A stretch of 64,000 bases of DNA from Terriglobus aquaticus (GTDB lineage Bacteria > Acidobacteriota > Terriglobia > Terriglobales > Acidobacteriaceae). The number at the start of each line of letters is the position of its first letter. Position 1 is the first letter of the stretch. The position numbers and the translations under genes were made by a program. The stretch covers positions 1,364,001 to 1,428,000 of the forward strand of contig NZ_JAGSYB010000001.1 of NCBI RefSeq assembly GCF_025685415.1, read 5' to 3'. Under the pieces are notes generated by a model. The model worked only from the letters and a program-made list of their open reading frames with translations. It ran no database searches and was not told where the DNA came from. Shown here piece by piece: positions 33,954 to 44,600 of the stretch.

Positions 33954-34250
33954 ATGGCATCCACGTTTACACCGCTGCACGACCGCATCCTGGTCCGCCG
34001 GACTGAAGAAGGCGAGACGATGCGCGGCGGCATCATCATTCCGGATTCCGCGAAAGAAAAGCCGCAGCAGGGCACGGTTGTGTCCGTCGGCAAGGGCAAG
34101 TCGAACGACGAAGGCAAGGTTTTCCCGCTCGACGTAAAGGCTGGCGACGTGATCCTGTTCGGCAAGTACTCCGGAAACGAGATCAAGCTGGACGGCGAAG
34201 ACCTGCTCATCATGCGTGAGGAAGAAGTTCTCGGCATCCTCAAGTCGTAG
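33954..34250 (+). CDS. groES: Co-chaperonin GroES
   Basis: A 98-aa protein forming the heptameric lid of GroEL. The start at 33954 is set by AAGGA 7-9 nt upstream and [16 protein letters not shown]. The mobile loop ([19 protein letters not shown]) and [20 protein letters not shown] ending are standard. It is first in a two-gene operon, 121 bp before groL, under CIRCE control. Confidence 0.97.
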   Translation: MASTFTPLHDRILVRRTEEGETMRGGIIIPDSAKEKPQQGTVVSVGKGKSNDEGKVFPLDVKAGDVILFGKYSGNEIKLDGEDLLIMREEEVLGILKS

Positions 34251-34335
34251 GCCCAGCCTGCTGCGTATGCGGCAGATACGCGCCGTACCACTTTCTTCCG
34301 CGCTGACAGCATGCCGGAAGCAACACAGAAGTTGA

Positions 34336-36039
<1,704 letters not shown>

Positions 36040-36075
36040 ACCCAACGCCTGCATCGGTCGCTGCGGCCGATGTAA

Positions 36076-36109
36076 CGAGAAAGCCCCGGAGCAATCCGGG
36101 GCTTTCTCG
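36076..36109 (+). terminator. Terminator after groL
   Basis: A perfect 15-bp stem (36076-36090 / 36095-36109) with loop GCAA; the 3' arm ends in TTTCTCG. It lies 37 nt after the groL stop and just before the end of the convergent tetR-like gene. Confidence 0.8.
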
Positions 36110-36136
36110 TGTCAGCTCTTGTCTTCCCTTCGGCAC

Positions 36137-36769
36137 TTATCCCGCGATGCAGCAGGCTTTCAGGTAGGAGTGAAGCATCAACTCCAGTTCGTCACGCAGG
36201 TTGGGCAGTTCGGCCTCGGGCTGTTCCGCTTCCAACAGACGGCGTGCGACCCCGTTCATCGCGGCGAGCACGATGGACGCAACAGATTCAGGGCTCTTTT
36301 TCAGGTGAGGCGCAGTGGCGAACATTGCGGTCACGTCAGACCGCACAGTCGCATACGCTGCCTTTGCGATCTCCATTCCATCCACGTCCGAGCTGATGGA
36401 GTACAGCGCGGCACTACTGGGAATGTGGTGCATCTTGGCTGCGAGGTACGCCTCTACGAGGCCGTCCACCATAGCGATAGGCTCACTTCCCTTCTGCTCG
36501 TTGCAGGCGTCGCGCATGGCTGCGACCACCTGGTCCATGTGTCTTCGCAGGCACGCCTGCAGCAGCGAGACCTTGTTTGGGAAGTACTGGTAGAGCGTGC
36601 CAACCGACACGCCGGCGCGAGAGGCGACACGCGTCGTGGTGAGTTGCTCCTTGCCGACCTTGGTCAAAACCTGAAGGGTCGCATCCAGGATCGCTTCCAC
36701 CGTGTCGCTCGATCGAGCCTGAACTGGCGTCTTTCTTGGCCTAAGTGCGGTTCTGGGAAGGGTGGACAA
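36137..36769 (-). CDS. TetR-family transcriptional regulator
   Basis: About 210 aa using TTG 36769, chosen because CGGAG lies 8 nt upstream and the longer frame overlaps the divergent reductase gene with non-family sequence. The N-terminal helix-turn-helix (AILDATLQVLTKVGKEQLTT, then VASRAGVSVGTLYQYFPNK) is classic TetR. The C-terminal ~140 helical residues form the ligand-binding part, with C-terminal Cys-Cys (KACCIAG). It is divergent from the aldo/keto reductase gene, and a palindrome lies between them, so it probably represses that gene in response to an unknown ligand. Confidence 0.85.
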   Translation of the reverse strand: MSTLPRTALRPRKTPVQARSSDTVEAILDATLQVLTKVGKEQLTTTRVASRAGVSVGTLYQYFPNKVSLLQACLRRHMDQVVAAMRDACNEQKGSEPIAMVDGLVEAYLAAKMHHIPSSAALYSISSDVDGMEIAKAAYATVRSDVTAMFATAPHLKKSPESVASIVLAAMNGVARRLLEAEQPEAELPNLRDELELMLHSYLKACCIAG

Positions 36770-36820
36770 ATGCGAACTCCGAGGCCGGTCAGCGCCACAT
36801 CTAAAGACGCGAGATTGGAA

Positions 36821-36835
36821 ACGGGCGCTGCCCGT
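36821..36835. promoter_or_regulatory. Candidate TetR operator between tetR and aldo/keto reductase
   Basis: ACGGGC-GCT-GCCCGT is a 15-bp interrupted palindrome (36821-36835) flanked by GGAA and CTTCC, which extends the symmetry. It lies in the 82-bp divergent gap, 16 bp before the reductase start, a position suited to repression. Confidence 0.45.
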
Positions 36836-36851
36836 CTTCCATGGAGGAATG

Positions 36852-37727
36852 ATGGCAACGAATAATCTGGGTGGCACCTTTACTTTTCCTGACACAAACC
36901 TGACCGTCAATCGACTGGGCTACGGCGCGATGCAACTGGCTGGTCCCGGCGTTTACGGCCCACCCAAGGATCACGACACGGCTATCGCGGTGCTGCAGGC
37001 TGCGGTCGAGGCTGGTGTGAATCATATCGACACCAGCGACTTTTACGGTCCGCATGTGACGAATCAACTGATCCAGGAAGCACTTTACCCGTATCCGGAA
37101 AACCTGGTGATCGTGACCAAGCTGGGCGCTCGCCGCGAGGCTGACAAGTCTTGGAAGCCGGCGCAGTCGCCAAGCGAGTTGCGCTCCGGCGTGGAAGATA
37201 ACCTGCGCAACCTGCGGCTGGACTCGCTGCAAGTTGTGAACATGCGCATTATGGGCAACGGGCCACATGGGCCGACAGAGGGCTCCGTTCGCGAACAGAT
37301 TGAAGCGCTGGCGCAGATGCAGCAGGAAGGCAAGATTCAACACATTGGTGTGAGCAATGTGACTGCGGCTCAGGTGCGCGAGGCACGCAGCATCGTTCCG
37401 ATCGTGTGCGTGCAAAACCTGTACAACCTGGTGCAGCGCGAGGATGAAAGCCTGCTGGATGAACTCGCCGCAGACCACATTCCGTATGTACCGTTCTTTC
37501 CGTTGGGCGGCTTCACACCGCTGCAGTCGTCCGAGTTGGAGACCGTGGCACGTTCGCTGAATGCAACACCGATGCAGGTGGCGTTGGCGTGGCTGCTGCA
37601 GCGTTCGCCGAACATCCTGCTGATTCCGGGAACCTCTTCGCTGAAGCATCTGGAAGAGAATCTTGCCGCTGCCTCGCTCAAGCTGGGGGAGGAAGCGCTG
37701 GCATCGCTGAACCAGATAGGGCGCTAA
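36852..37727 (+). CDS. Aldo/keto reductase
   Basis: A 291-aa NADPH-dependent TIM-barrel oxidoreductase. Of the two tandem ATGs, 36852 has the better GGAGG spacing. Catalytic Asp/Tyr are in DTSDFYGPHVTNQLI and Lys in VIVTKLGA. The usual His position reads VVNMRIMG, so the tetrad His is not obvious; the VNxR pattern is known in the pyridoxal-reductase/AKR11-like branch. NADP-binding sequence IPGTSSLKHLEENL is at the C-terminus. It is probably the target gene of the divergent TetR. Confidence 0.88.
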   Translation: MATNNLGGTFTFPDTNLTVNRLGYGAMQLAGPGVYGPPKDHDTAIAVLQAAVEAGVNHIDTSDFYGPHVTNQLIQEALYPYPENLVIVTKLGARREADKSWKPAQSPSELRSGVEDNLRNLRLDSLQVVNMRIMGNGPHGPTEGSVREQIEALAQMQQEGKIQHIGVSNVTAAQVREARSIVPIVCVQNLYNLVQREDESLLDELAADHIPYVPFFPLGGFTPLQSSELETVARSLNATPMQVALAWLLQRSPNILLIPGTSSLKHLEENLAAASLKLGEEALASLNQIGR

Positions 37728-37748
37728 TCTGGACTCGACACCATCCAA

Positions 37749-37781
37749 GCAGGAGACCCGATCGGGTCTCCTGCCTTTTTT
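37749..37781 (+). terminator. Terminator after aldo/keto reductase
   Basis: A 13+13 perfect palindrome (37749-37761 / 37762-37774) is followed by CTTTTTT. It lies 21 nt after the stop codon. Confidence 0.9.
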
Positions 37782-37911
37782 CGGGAAGATTCAGCGACAC
37801 ACTCCGGAACTTCGGCGCTCGCCCCGTGTTGAGCTTTGAAGGCGACATGCACCCCCGACACTCACGCTGTCCTGGTTGGACGTTTCCGGCGGATAGCTCT
37901 CTGTCGCCAAG

Positions 37912-39441
37912 ATGATTACCTGCATCTGTTCTCTTTTTCCGGCGCTTCGCGTCAGAGTGCATAGGAGACGCGGCATCCCGACCCTTTTTCATCCCTACCC
38001 GTACCGTTCCCGTGCACGGAACAGGCAATCGCTAAAAGGGTCAGCGCTCCGATCTGGCGTGGGCCGTGCTCCAGTCGGCGATGCAGAACCGGGTGTGGCC
38101 CGACGGTTGTTTCTGATCGGCCTGCTCGCTCTGCTGATCCGCATGGTCGTGGTGCTCGCCATGTACCGCGATCTGCCCGTGTCGGCTGACCACAACGAGT
38201 TCGGCTGGGAGCAGGGATGGATCGCGCGGTCCATTGCCCTGGGTCACGGGTTCACGTCGCCCTTTCAGCCGCTCGACAACGTTCCCACGGCACTGGTTGC
38301 GCCGCTCTATCCGTACCTGCTTGCCGGCATCTTCCGGGTCTTCGGGCTCTACTCGAATCTGTCCGCCTTTGTGGCGCTGGGACTGAATGCGCTGATCAGT
38401 GCGTCGGTGGTCGTCCCGGTGTACGCCCTGGCGAAGGAAGCCTTGGGGATCTGGAAGGGACCCGCGCGGAAAGGCGTTCAGCCTGCCTCTTCACCGAGCA
38501 ATGTCTGGACACGCCGCGTGCCCTGGATCGCGGCGACGGTGTGGGCGTTGTACCCGTACTCCGTTACGTTCTCCGGAAGCTATCTCTGGGATCACACACT
38601 GACCGGCGCACTGTTTGCATGGACCTTTCTGTGTGCCTTGCGTCTGCGGCAATATGGCCCAAGCGGGTGGGCCCTGTGGGGTTTGCTGTACGGGGTCACA
38701 GCCCTTTCCAACCCAAGCGTCCTCTCCCTGTTTCCAGTTCTAATGCTCATCGCGGTGATCGGCGGCGGCATGTCCGTGCGAGCAGGCCTGCTCCGTGTAT
38801 TCACGGCCGGAGCGGTGCTGGCGCTGGTACTGCTCCCATGGACAATCCGCAATATCCGTGTGCTGCACGCCGTAGTCCCCATGCGCGATGGCTACTGGGG
38901 CGAGTTCTACGCCGGCAACAACGACGACACAAGCGAGACCAATCCTGGCTGGACCCATCCTGGCAGCAACCCCGCGGAACTGAAGCGGTACGAACACCTG
39001 GGCGAGCTTCGCTACATGGCTGAGAAGCGAGAGATTGCGCTGGAGCATGTGTCGCGGAAGCCGGGTATGTTTGCAGTGCAATGTGTCCGCAGGTTCGTTC
39101 GATTCTGGACGGGGTTCTGGAGCTTTTCCCCGGCGTATCTCCGGAACCAAGGCTTGGACCTGCCGAACGTGCCCTTCTGCACGGTACTCACGGCGTTGAG
39201 CCTGATCGGGCTGCGCACCCTGTTGCGGCTGCGCCAGCGCGCAAGCGTGTGCTTTCTTGTCACGCTACTGCTCTTCCCACTCCCTTATTACCTGACACAC
39301 GCGTCGGTGGACTACCGGCAGCCGATCGAGCCGGAGATTGTGGTGCTGATCGCGTTCGGTAGTGCAGAGTTGTGGCGCAAGTGGCAGGTGCGGCGCCAGA
39401 CGCGGCAGCAACTCACGCAAGGCGTGCTGGTGGGCAGCTAG
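37912..39441 (+). CDS. GT39-like (PMT/ArnT-type) integral membrane glycosyltransferase
   Basis: Up to 509 aa with about 10 transmembrane helices, starting at RRLFLIGLLALLIRMVVVLA. The first luminal loop carries acidic DHNEFGWEQGW, and the pattern of helices with FTSPFQPLDNVPTALVAPLYPYLL fits lipid-phosphate-sugar-dependent GT39/ArnT-like enzymes common in Acidobacteria. The first ~50 residues are Arg-rich and may be untranslated; GTG 38059 and GTG 38095 are alternative starts. It may glycosylate lipid A or exported proteins. It stands alone between a terminator and the GH20 gene 97 bp downstream. Confidence 0.7.
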   Translation: MITCICSLFPALRVRVHRRRGIPTLFHPYPYRSRARNRQSLKGSALRSGVGRAPVGDAEPGVARRLFLIGLLALLIRMVVVLAMYRDLPVSADHNEFGWEQGWIARSIALGHGFTSPFQPLDNVPTALVAPLYPYLLAGIFRVFGLYSNLSAFVALGLNALISASVVVPVYALAKEALGIWKGPARKGVQPASSPSNVWTRRVPWIAATVWALYPYSVTFSGSYLWDHTLTGALFAWTFLCALRLRQYGPSGWALWGLLYGVTALSNPSVLSLFPVLMLIAVIGGGMSVRAGLLRVFTAGAVLALVLLPWTIRNIRVLHAVVPMRDGYWGEFYAGNNDDTSETNPGWTHPGSNPAELKRYEHLGELRYMAEKREIALEHVSRKPGMFAVQCVRRFVRFWTGFWSFSPAYLRNQGLDLPNVPFCTVLTALSLIGLRTLLRLRQRASVCFLVTLLLFPLPYYLTHASVDYRQPIEPEIVVLIAFGSAELWRKWQVRRQTRQQLTQGVLVGS

Positions 39442-39538
39442 AAAAGTCTGTAGGGCACGTGCCCTTGGCAGCGCCGGTGGTCGCCATGAGAAGCTGTTGC
39501 GGTGCCGCTTTCCTTGTGCGGCTTACCGGAGACTGCCC

Positions 39539-41584
39539 ATGCCGCTGTTCCTGCCCCGCTGCCTCGCTGCGTCCGCCGTACTGCTTTGTGCCGTCGCTCC
39601 CACCTTTGCGCAGAATGCGCCGCGCGATGTGCTGATGCCCAAGCCAGCCAGTGTGCAGTTTGCGGCAGACGGTCTGCGCGTGCAGCCCGGTTTGACGGTG
39701 GTGTTGTCGCGATCGCAGTCGCCGCGCCTTCAGGCGGCAACACTTCGCTTCCTGAAACGCATGGAGGACAAGACGGGAACGGAGCTGCCGCGGTCCATCA
39801 GCACCGGCAGCAGCGGCACGATCGTGCTGGAGGTTGCGAGCGACGGTGAAGCGGTGCAGGGCCCGGAAGAGAACGAAAGCTATTCGCTGGAAGTGACCAC
39901 GACCGGCGTGCACCTGAAAGCCGCCACCACAGTGGGTGCGCTGCACGGCATGGAGACGATCTACCAGCTCACACAGCCTGCCGGGAACGGTTACGTGATC
40001 CAGGCTGCAACGGTGCAGGACAGCCCGCGCTTTCCGTGGCGCGGTCTGATGATTGACTGCAGTCGGCATTTCGAGCCGCTGGACCTGCTGAAGCGCAATA
40101 TCGACGCCATGGCCGCGGTGAAGCTGAACGTATTCCACTGGCACCTGGTCGACGATCAGGGATTTCGCATCGAAAGCAAAGTCTTCCCGAAGCTGACGCA
40201 GTTGGGCTCGGATGGAAAGTTCTACACGCAGGCTGAAGCGCGCGAGCTGGTAGAGTACGCGCGTGCACGCGGCATACGAGTCGTGCCGGAGATCGAGATG
40301 CCGGGTCACTCCGCGGCTTGGCTGGTGGCGTATCCGGAGTTGAACAGTGGAACGAAACCGGACGGCATCCGCCAGGAGTTCGGCATTTCCGATACCGCGC
40401 TGGATCCCACGCGCGACGAGACATACCAATTCATCGGACGGTTGCTGGCGGAGATCACGACGATCTTTCCGGACCCGTACCTGCACATCGGCGGAGACGA
40501 GACACCCGCTCCGGACTGGAAGAAGAACCCTCGCATTCTCGAGTTCAAGAAGGCGCACAATCTGAAGGACAACGAAGCGCTGCAGGCGTACTTCAACACG
40601 CGTGTGCTGGCGATCTTAACCAAGCTGAATCGCAAGATGCTGGGCTGGGATGAAATCCTGAACCCTGACCTGCCGAAGAGCATTGTGATTCAGTCGTGGC
40701 GTGGCGAGGCGTCGCTGTCAGCAGGCGCGCAACAGGGGTATCAGGGGGTGCTTTCCGCTCCGTATTACCTGGACGCGATGAAGACAGCAGGCGTTCACTA
40801 TCTGGCTGACCCCGTTCCCGCGGAAACGAAGCTCACCACCGATCAGCAGAAACTGATCCTAGGCGGTGAGGTCTGCATGTGGGCGGAGCAGTTGAACGAG
40901 CGCACAGTAGAGTCGAGAGTCTGGCCGCGCACCGCGGCGATGGCCGAGCGCTTCTGGTCTGCGCAGAATGTTCGCGACGTCGATGACATGTATCGTCGAC
41001 TTCTACCCACCTCGCTGGAACTGGAGACGTTTGGGCTGCGGCACCTGTCGAGCGAGGACGCGGGCCTGCGGTCGATTGCAGGGACAGAGCGCATCGGCGC
41101 TTTACGGAGCTTTGCCCAGGCCTTTGAGCCTGTGCCCTTCGGCAACCGCTACCAGGAGCAACACACGTCGCAACTAACGCCGCTGACGAACTTCGTGGAT
41201 GCCGTGGTACCCGACCCGCCGGTGAAGCATCGGCTGGAGCTTGCCACTAGAGCTTTGACCGGCAGCGCTGGCACGCCTGCTGCGAGCACCGCCGCAACCG
41301 AGCTGACGGAGTACTACCAGACGGTCGGCGCTTCGGTGCCGGACGTGCAAGCAATGATCGCCAATGCGCCACGCCTGCAGCCCATGGCTCAGCGCGCGCA
41401 GCAGTTGACCGCCCTGAGCCAGATCGGCGTCCAAGCTGTGCACTATCTGACCGCTCACCAGCCTGCGCCGCCTAGCTGGAAAGCCGACAGCCTCGCGCAA
41501 CTGGAAGCTGCGAAGAAGCCGTCAGCGATCGTCCGATTCGTGTTTCAGGATTCGCTGACGCAACTCGTGCAGGCGGTGCAGTAG
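39539..41584 (+). CDS. Exported beta-N-acetylhexosaminidase (GH20)
   Basis: A 681-aa enzyme. Signal peptide MPLFLPRCLAASAVLLCAVA; then a GH20b domain (~residues 30-155) and the TIM barrel from PRFPWRGLMIDCSRHFEP, with VFHWHLVDDQGFRIES, EIEMPGHS and the catalytic Asp-Glu pair D320-E321 in HIGGDETPAP, which uses substrate-assisted catalysis on terminal GlcNAc/GalNAc. ILGGEVCMWAEQ and SRVWPRTAAMAERFW close the barrel; ~150 C-terminal residues are helical. It likely releases amino sugars from chitin- or peptidoglycan-derived oligomers in the periplasm. It is convergent with the GH13 gene. Confidence 0.92.
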   Translation: MPLFLPRCLAASAVLLCAVAPTFAQNAPRDVLMPKPASVQFAADGLRVQPGLTVVLSRSQSPRLQAATLRFLKRMEDKTGTELPRSISTGSSGTIVLEVASDGEAVQGPEENESYSLEVTTTGVHLKAATTVGALHGMETIYQLTQPAGNGYVIQAATVQDSPRFPWRGLMIDCSRHFEPLDLLKRNIDAMAAVKLNVFHWHLVDDQGFRIESKVFPKLTQLGSDGKFYTQAEARELVEYARARGIRVVPEIEMPGHSAAWLVAYPELNSGTKPDGIRQEFGISDTALDPTRDETYQFIGRLLAEITTIFPDPYLHIGGDETPAPDWKKNPRILEFKKAHNLKDNEALQAYFNTRVLAILTKLNRKMLGWDEILNPDLPKSIVIQSWRGEASLSAGAQQGYQGVLSAPYYLDAMKTAGVHYLADPVPAETKLTTDQQKLILGGEVCMWAEQLNERTVESRVWPRTAAMAERFWSAQNVRDVDDMYRRLLPTSLELETFGLRHLSSEDAGLRSIAGTERIGALRSFAQAFEPVPFGNRYQEQHTSQLTPLTNFVDAVVPDPPVKHRLELATRALTGSAGTPAASTAATELTEYYQTVGASVPDVQAMIANAPRLQPMAQRAQQLTALSQIGVQAVHYLTAHQPAPPSWKADSLAQLEAAKKPSAIVRFVFQDSLTQLVQAVQ

Positions 41585-41611
41585 ACGGCGTTCTCATCCA
41601 CGCGCACAAGA

Positions 41612-41640
41612 AGAGGGGCACAGCCTGGCTGTGCCCCTTT
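41612..41640. terminator. Bidirectional terminator between GH20 and GH13 genes
   Basis: GGGGCACAG (41615-41623) pairs with CTGTGCCCC (41629-41637) around CCTGG, with A-rich and T-rich flanks giving U-runs on both strands. It separates two convergent genes. Confidence 0.75.
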
Positions 41641-41656
41641 GCTGACTTGAACGCGA

Positions 41657-43474
41657 CTACTGTCGGTAGACCCGGGACTCCCACGGCCGCAGATGCAAAG
41701 TCGACGATCCCGGAGCGTCGGAAGTGTCTCGATAGTTACCAAGCTTCAACTGCCCTGCCGCGGAGCCACCCGGCAAGCTGTACTCGACTGGCTGCTTCGA
41801 AAAGTTCAGCACGACAAGGTACTTCGCAGAGCCGAGCGTGCGCGTGTAGATGAAGACCTGTTGATGCTTCGGGTCCAGGTCCTGGTAGTCGCCGTAGACG
41901 AAGGCAGGATCGCTGTGGCGCAACGCAATCATCTGCCGGTTGAAGCTGTAGATCGAATCCGGATCGTTCACCTGGCTGGCGGCGTTGATCGTCGTGTAGT
42001 TCGGATTCACCGGTTGCCAGGTCTTTGTGCCACTGCTGAATCCAGCATTCTTGGTTGTGTCCCACTGCATGGGGGTGCGTGAGTTGTCGCGGCCGTACGC
42101 GGCGGCACCCTGGATCAACTGCTGTTCGGTCATCCTGCCCGAAGCTACGTCCGTCTTGAAGCGGTTCTGCACTTCAATATCGTTGAACTCGCTGATCTTG
42201 GTCCACGGATAGTTGGTCATGCCGAGCTCATCGCCCTGATACAGATAGGCCGTGCCACGCAACGTGAGCACCATCGTCTGCAGCATCTTGGCGCTCAACG
42301 CGCGATTCTCTGGCGTAGAAACATCTCCCCAGCGAGACACCACGCGCGACATGTCGTGGTTGCCGAGGAAAACGGTGTCCCAGTCCTGTTTGCCGAGCAC
42401 CCGCGCATGTGCGCTGTAGATGGCTTTCAGGTCGGGCAGGTTCAGCGGCGCATACTCGTAGCCGCCTTTGGCACCGATGCGAGTCGCATCAAAGTTGAAG
42501 ATTTCGCTCAGCTCATGGCGGTCCTCGCCGACGATGTTGTGCGTTTCCGCGAGCCCGATGCCAATGGCCTCCCCGACGCTCATGTCGTCGTACTTGGAGA
42601 GCACCTCGCGATTCATCTCCTGCAGGAACTCGTCGCGTCGCGGACCGTTGGCCCACACCTTGGAGGGGTCCTTCAACTGCTCCGGCGACAGGTCAGGCAG
42701 GCCGGGAATTTTGCTGATCAGCGGAATCACGTCCATGCGGAAGCCGTCGACGCCCTTGTCGAGCCAGAAGCGCATGAGGCTGTACACCTCTTGGCGAACC
42801 TTCGGGTTCTCCCAGTTCAGATCAGGCTGCTTGACGGCAAACAGGTGCAGGTAGAACTGCTTTGTCGTGTCATCCCACTGCCAGGCTGAGCCGCTGAAGT
42901 ACGAAGGATAGTTGTTGGGCGGATCGAAGCCGTGGGGTGCCGAAGGGTTCGGCCGTCCGTCGCGCCAGATGTAATAGTCGCGGTAGGGATTGGTGCGCGA
43001 CTTGCGCGATTCCTGAAACCAGCGGTGCTCATCGCTAGTGTGGTTCACCACAAGGTCGATGATCAGGCGCATGTGCCGCTGCTTGATGCCGGCGAGCATG
43101 CGATCGAAGTCGGCCATGGTGCCGAACTCCGTCATCACCTTGCGGTAGTCGCGGATGTCATAGCCGTTGTCGGCGTTCGGCGAATCGAAGTGGGGGCTCA
43201 GCCAGATCACGTTGATCCCGAGCTTCTGCAGGTAATCAAGGCGGCTGGTGATGCCGTTAAGATCACCGATGCCGTCACCATTGGAATCCTGGAACGAGCG
43301 CGGATAGATCTGATAGACCACTGCCTCCTTCCACCATTGCCGCGAATAGCCGTTGATCACGGTCACCGCATGGGCTGGAGTGGATGCATCGGCTTGCGCG
43401 GTCGCAACCGGAGTGGAGGGTGAAAGCAGGGTCATCGCAGCGAGGCAGAGCAGGCAGGTTCTAAAGGAGCGCAC
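41657..43474 (-). CDS. Exported GH13 alpha-glucosidase (oligo-1,6-glucosidase-like)
   Basis: A 605-aa glycoside hydrolase with a signal peptide (FRTCLLCLAAMTLLSPSTPVA). The four GH13 regions are present: DLVVNHTSDEH, DGFRMDVIPLI (nucleophile Asp ~248), SVGEAIGIG (acid/base Glu ~302) and FLGNHDMSR. The N-terminal WWKEAVVYQIYPRSFQDSNGDG and domain B (YYIWRDGRPNPSAPHG) match the oligo-1,6-glucosidase / trehalulose-type subfamily. In the periplasm it would cleave short alpha-glucans such as isomaltose or sucrose-like sugars. The exact linkage is not predictable. The VWA-like gene lies 42 nt upstream on the same strand. Confidence 0.92.
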   Translation of the reverse strand: MRSFRTCLLCLAAMTLLSPSTPVATAQADASTPAHAVTVINGYSRQWWKEAVVYQIYPRSFQDSNGDGIGDLNGITSRLDYLQKLGINVIWLSPHFDSPNADNGYDIRDYRKVMTEFGTMADFDRMLAGIKQRHMRLIIDLVVNHTSDEHRWFQESRKSRTNPYRDYYIWRDGRPNPSAPHGFDPPNNYPSYFSGSAWQWDDTTKQFYLHLFAVKQPDLNWENPKVRQEVYSLMRFWLDKGVDGFRMDVIPLISKIPGLPDLSPEQLKDPSKVWANGPRRDEFLQEMNREVLSKYDDMSVGEAIGIGLAETHNIVGEDRHELSEIFNFDATRIGAKGGYEYAPLNLPDLKAIYSAHARVLGKQDWDTVFLGNHDMSRVVSRWGDVSTPENRALSAKMLQTMVLTLRGTAYLYQGDELGMTNYPWTKISEFNDIEVQNRFKTDVASGRMTEQQLIQGAAAYGRDNSRTPMQWDTTKNAGFSSGTKTWQPVNPNYTTINAASQVNDPDSIYSFNRQMIALRHSDPAFVYGDYQDLDPKHQQVFIYTRTLGSAKYLVVLNFSKQPVEYSLPGGSAAGQLKLGNYRDTSDAPGSSTLHLRPWESRVYRQ

Positions 43475-43516
43475 GCCCGCATGGTACTGCGAGCGTGCGC
43501 GATTGCAAAATGCGGT

Positions 43517-44485
43517 CTACTCGCGAACGGTACCAGCCTGCACCTCTTCCTGCGCGTGCAGCTTTACTCCCGGCAGGTTGGTGCTTATCTTCAAGCGCTG
43601 CAGATCACGTCCGCTGTCCTGGAAGGTTACGTCGTAGGTACGCGAGAGTGCCTGCTGGAACTGACGGAAGAACGGCGCGATGGAGGGCGGCGTGATCTGG
43701 CCCTGGTTGTAGGTATCGCCACCGGTCTTCTGGGCGAGTTCACTCAGGTAGTTCTGGCCCGAAGAACTCGAGTAGAAGCCGTTGACCGCGCGTCCACCGA
43801 AGTAGATGGAATACACAGGCACGTTCGACTTCTGCGCCAGGCGGATCGTCTCGTCCACGTAGGGACTGTCCTGGTTCAGCGGACTTACGGAGCCGTTGTA
43901 GTAGTCGATCCCGTTCGTGATCATGATCACCACGCGCGGCGCTCCGGTGCGGGTGGGCCAGTGCTTCAGCAGATCCTGCAGGCAGAAGTAAGGGCTGGCG
44001 CTGATGCCGGGCGCGGAGAGTGGGATCCGCACGCCCTTGGCAACTACGTCCGGGTCAGTGCTAAACGGCTGCCCAAACGCGACGGTGCCGTTGCGCATGT
44101 AGCCCACGCTCACCGCGGTGTTGCCATTGGCAGTGCTGCGGGCGAAGTCGACGACCTCGCGGAGATTGGTGTCGAAATTGGTGCGAAGGCCCTCATCCAG
44201 CAGTACAGCTACTTCGAGCGGCTGCGACCGCGCGCCCGCCGACAGACCGGCAGAGGCGATCGCTGGGGTCACGTTCACAACCGGAACCTCCCGGCCACCT
44301 ACATTGACCGTAACGTCGCTTGCTCGTAGAGCGGGCGCGGCAGCATCATGCTTCACGTCTGCGCGCACCAGCACGCGCGTCGGGCTCGGCCCCTCTTCCT
44401 GGGGAGCATTCTTCTGTGCGGAGATAGAGCCGCCGCACGCGGCCAACAGCAGAACAACTGGGGCGAAACGTACGCCTGAAATCAT
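43517..44485 (-). CDS. VWFA-related lipoprotein with degenerate MIDAS (acidobacterial type)
   Basis: A 322-aa protein; ATG 44485 has GGAGG nine nt upstream, better than ATG 44509. The N-terminus is a lipoprotein signal with lipobox LAAC (Cys17). An N-terminal beta part (RVLVRADVKHD, ASDVTVNVGGREVPVV) precedes a VWA-like fold (LEVAVLLDEG, APRVVIMITNGID, SNVPVYSIYFGG, LAQKTGGDTY). The metal-site DxSxS is DEGLR (97-101), so MIDAS binding is likely lost. It resembles the VWFA-related family abundant in Acidobacteria. It probably acts as a periplasmic or outer-membrane binding/scaffold protein. It lies 115 bp downstream of the B12-controlled receptor gene and may be read through from it. Confidence 0.75.
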   Translation of the reverse strand: MISGVRFAPVVLLLAACGGSISAQKNAPQEEGPSPTRVLVRADVKHDAAAPALRASDVTVNVGGREVPVVNVTPAIASAGLSAGARSQPLEVAVLLDEGLRTNFDTNLREVVDFARSTANGNTAVSVGYMRNGTVAFGQPFSTDPDVVAKGVRIPLSAPGISASPYFCLQDLLKHWPTRTGAPRVVIMITNGIDYYNGSVSPLNQDSPYVDETIRLAQKSNVPVYSIYFGGRAVNGFYSSSSGQNYLSELAQKTGGDTYNQGQITPPSIAPFFRQFQQALSRTYDVTFQDSGRDLQRLKISTNLPGVKLHAQEEVQAGTVRE

Positions 44486-44600
44486 TGAAAAAGTCCTCCA
44501 CGTGCTCATAGGCACATGCCTATTGGATGTGCGCCATGGCACGAAGAGAGCTTTGTACAACGCCCGATTGGGTTGCAGGCGTTGATTGGCATTGGCGCGA

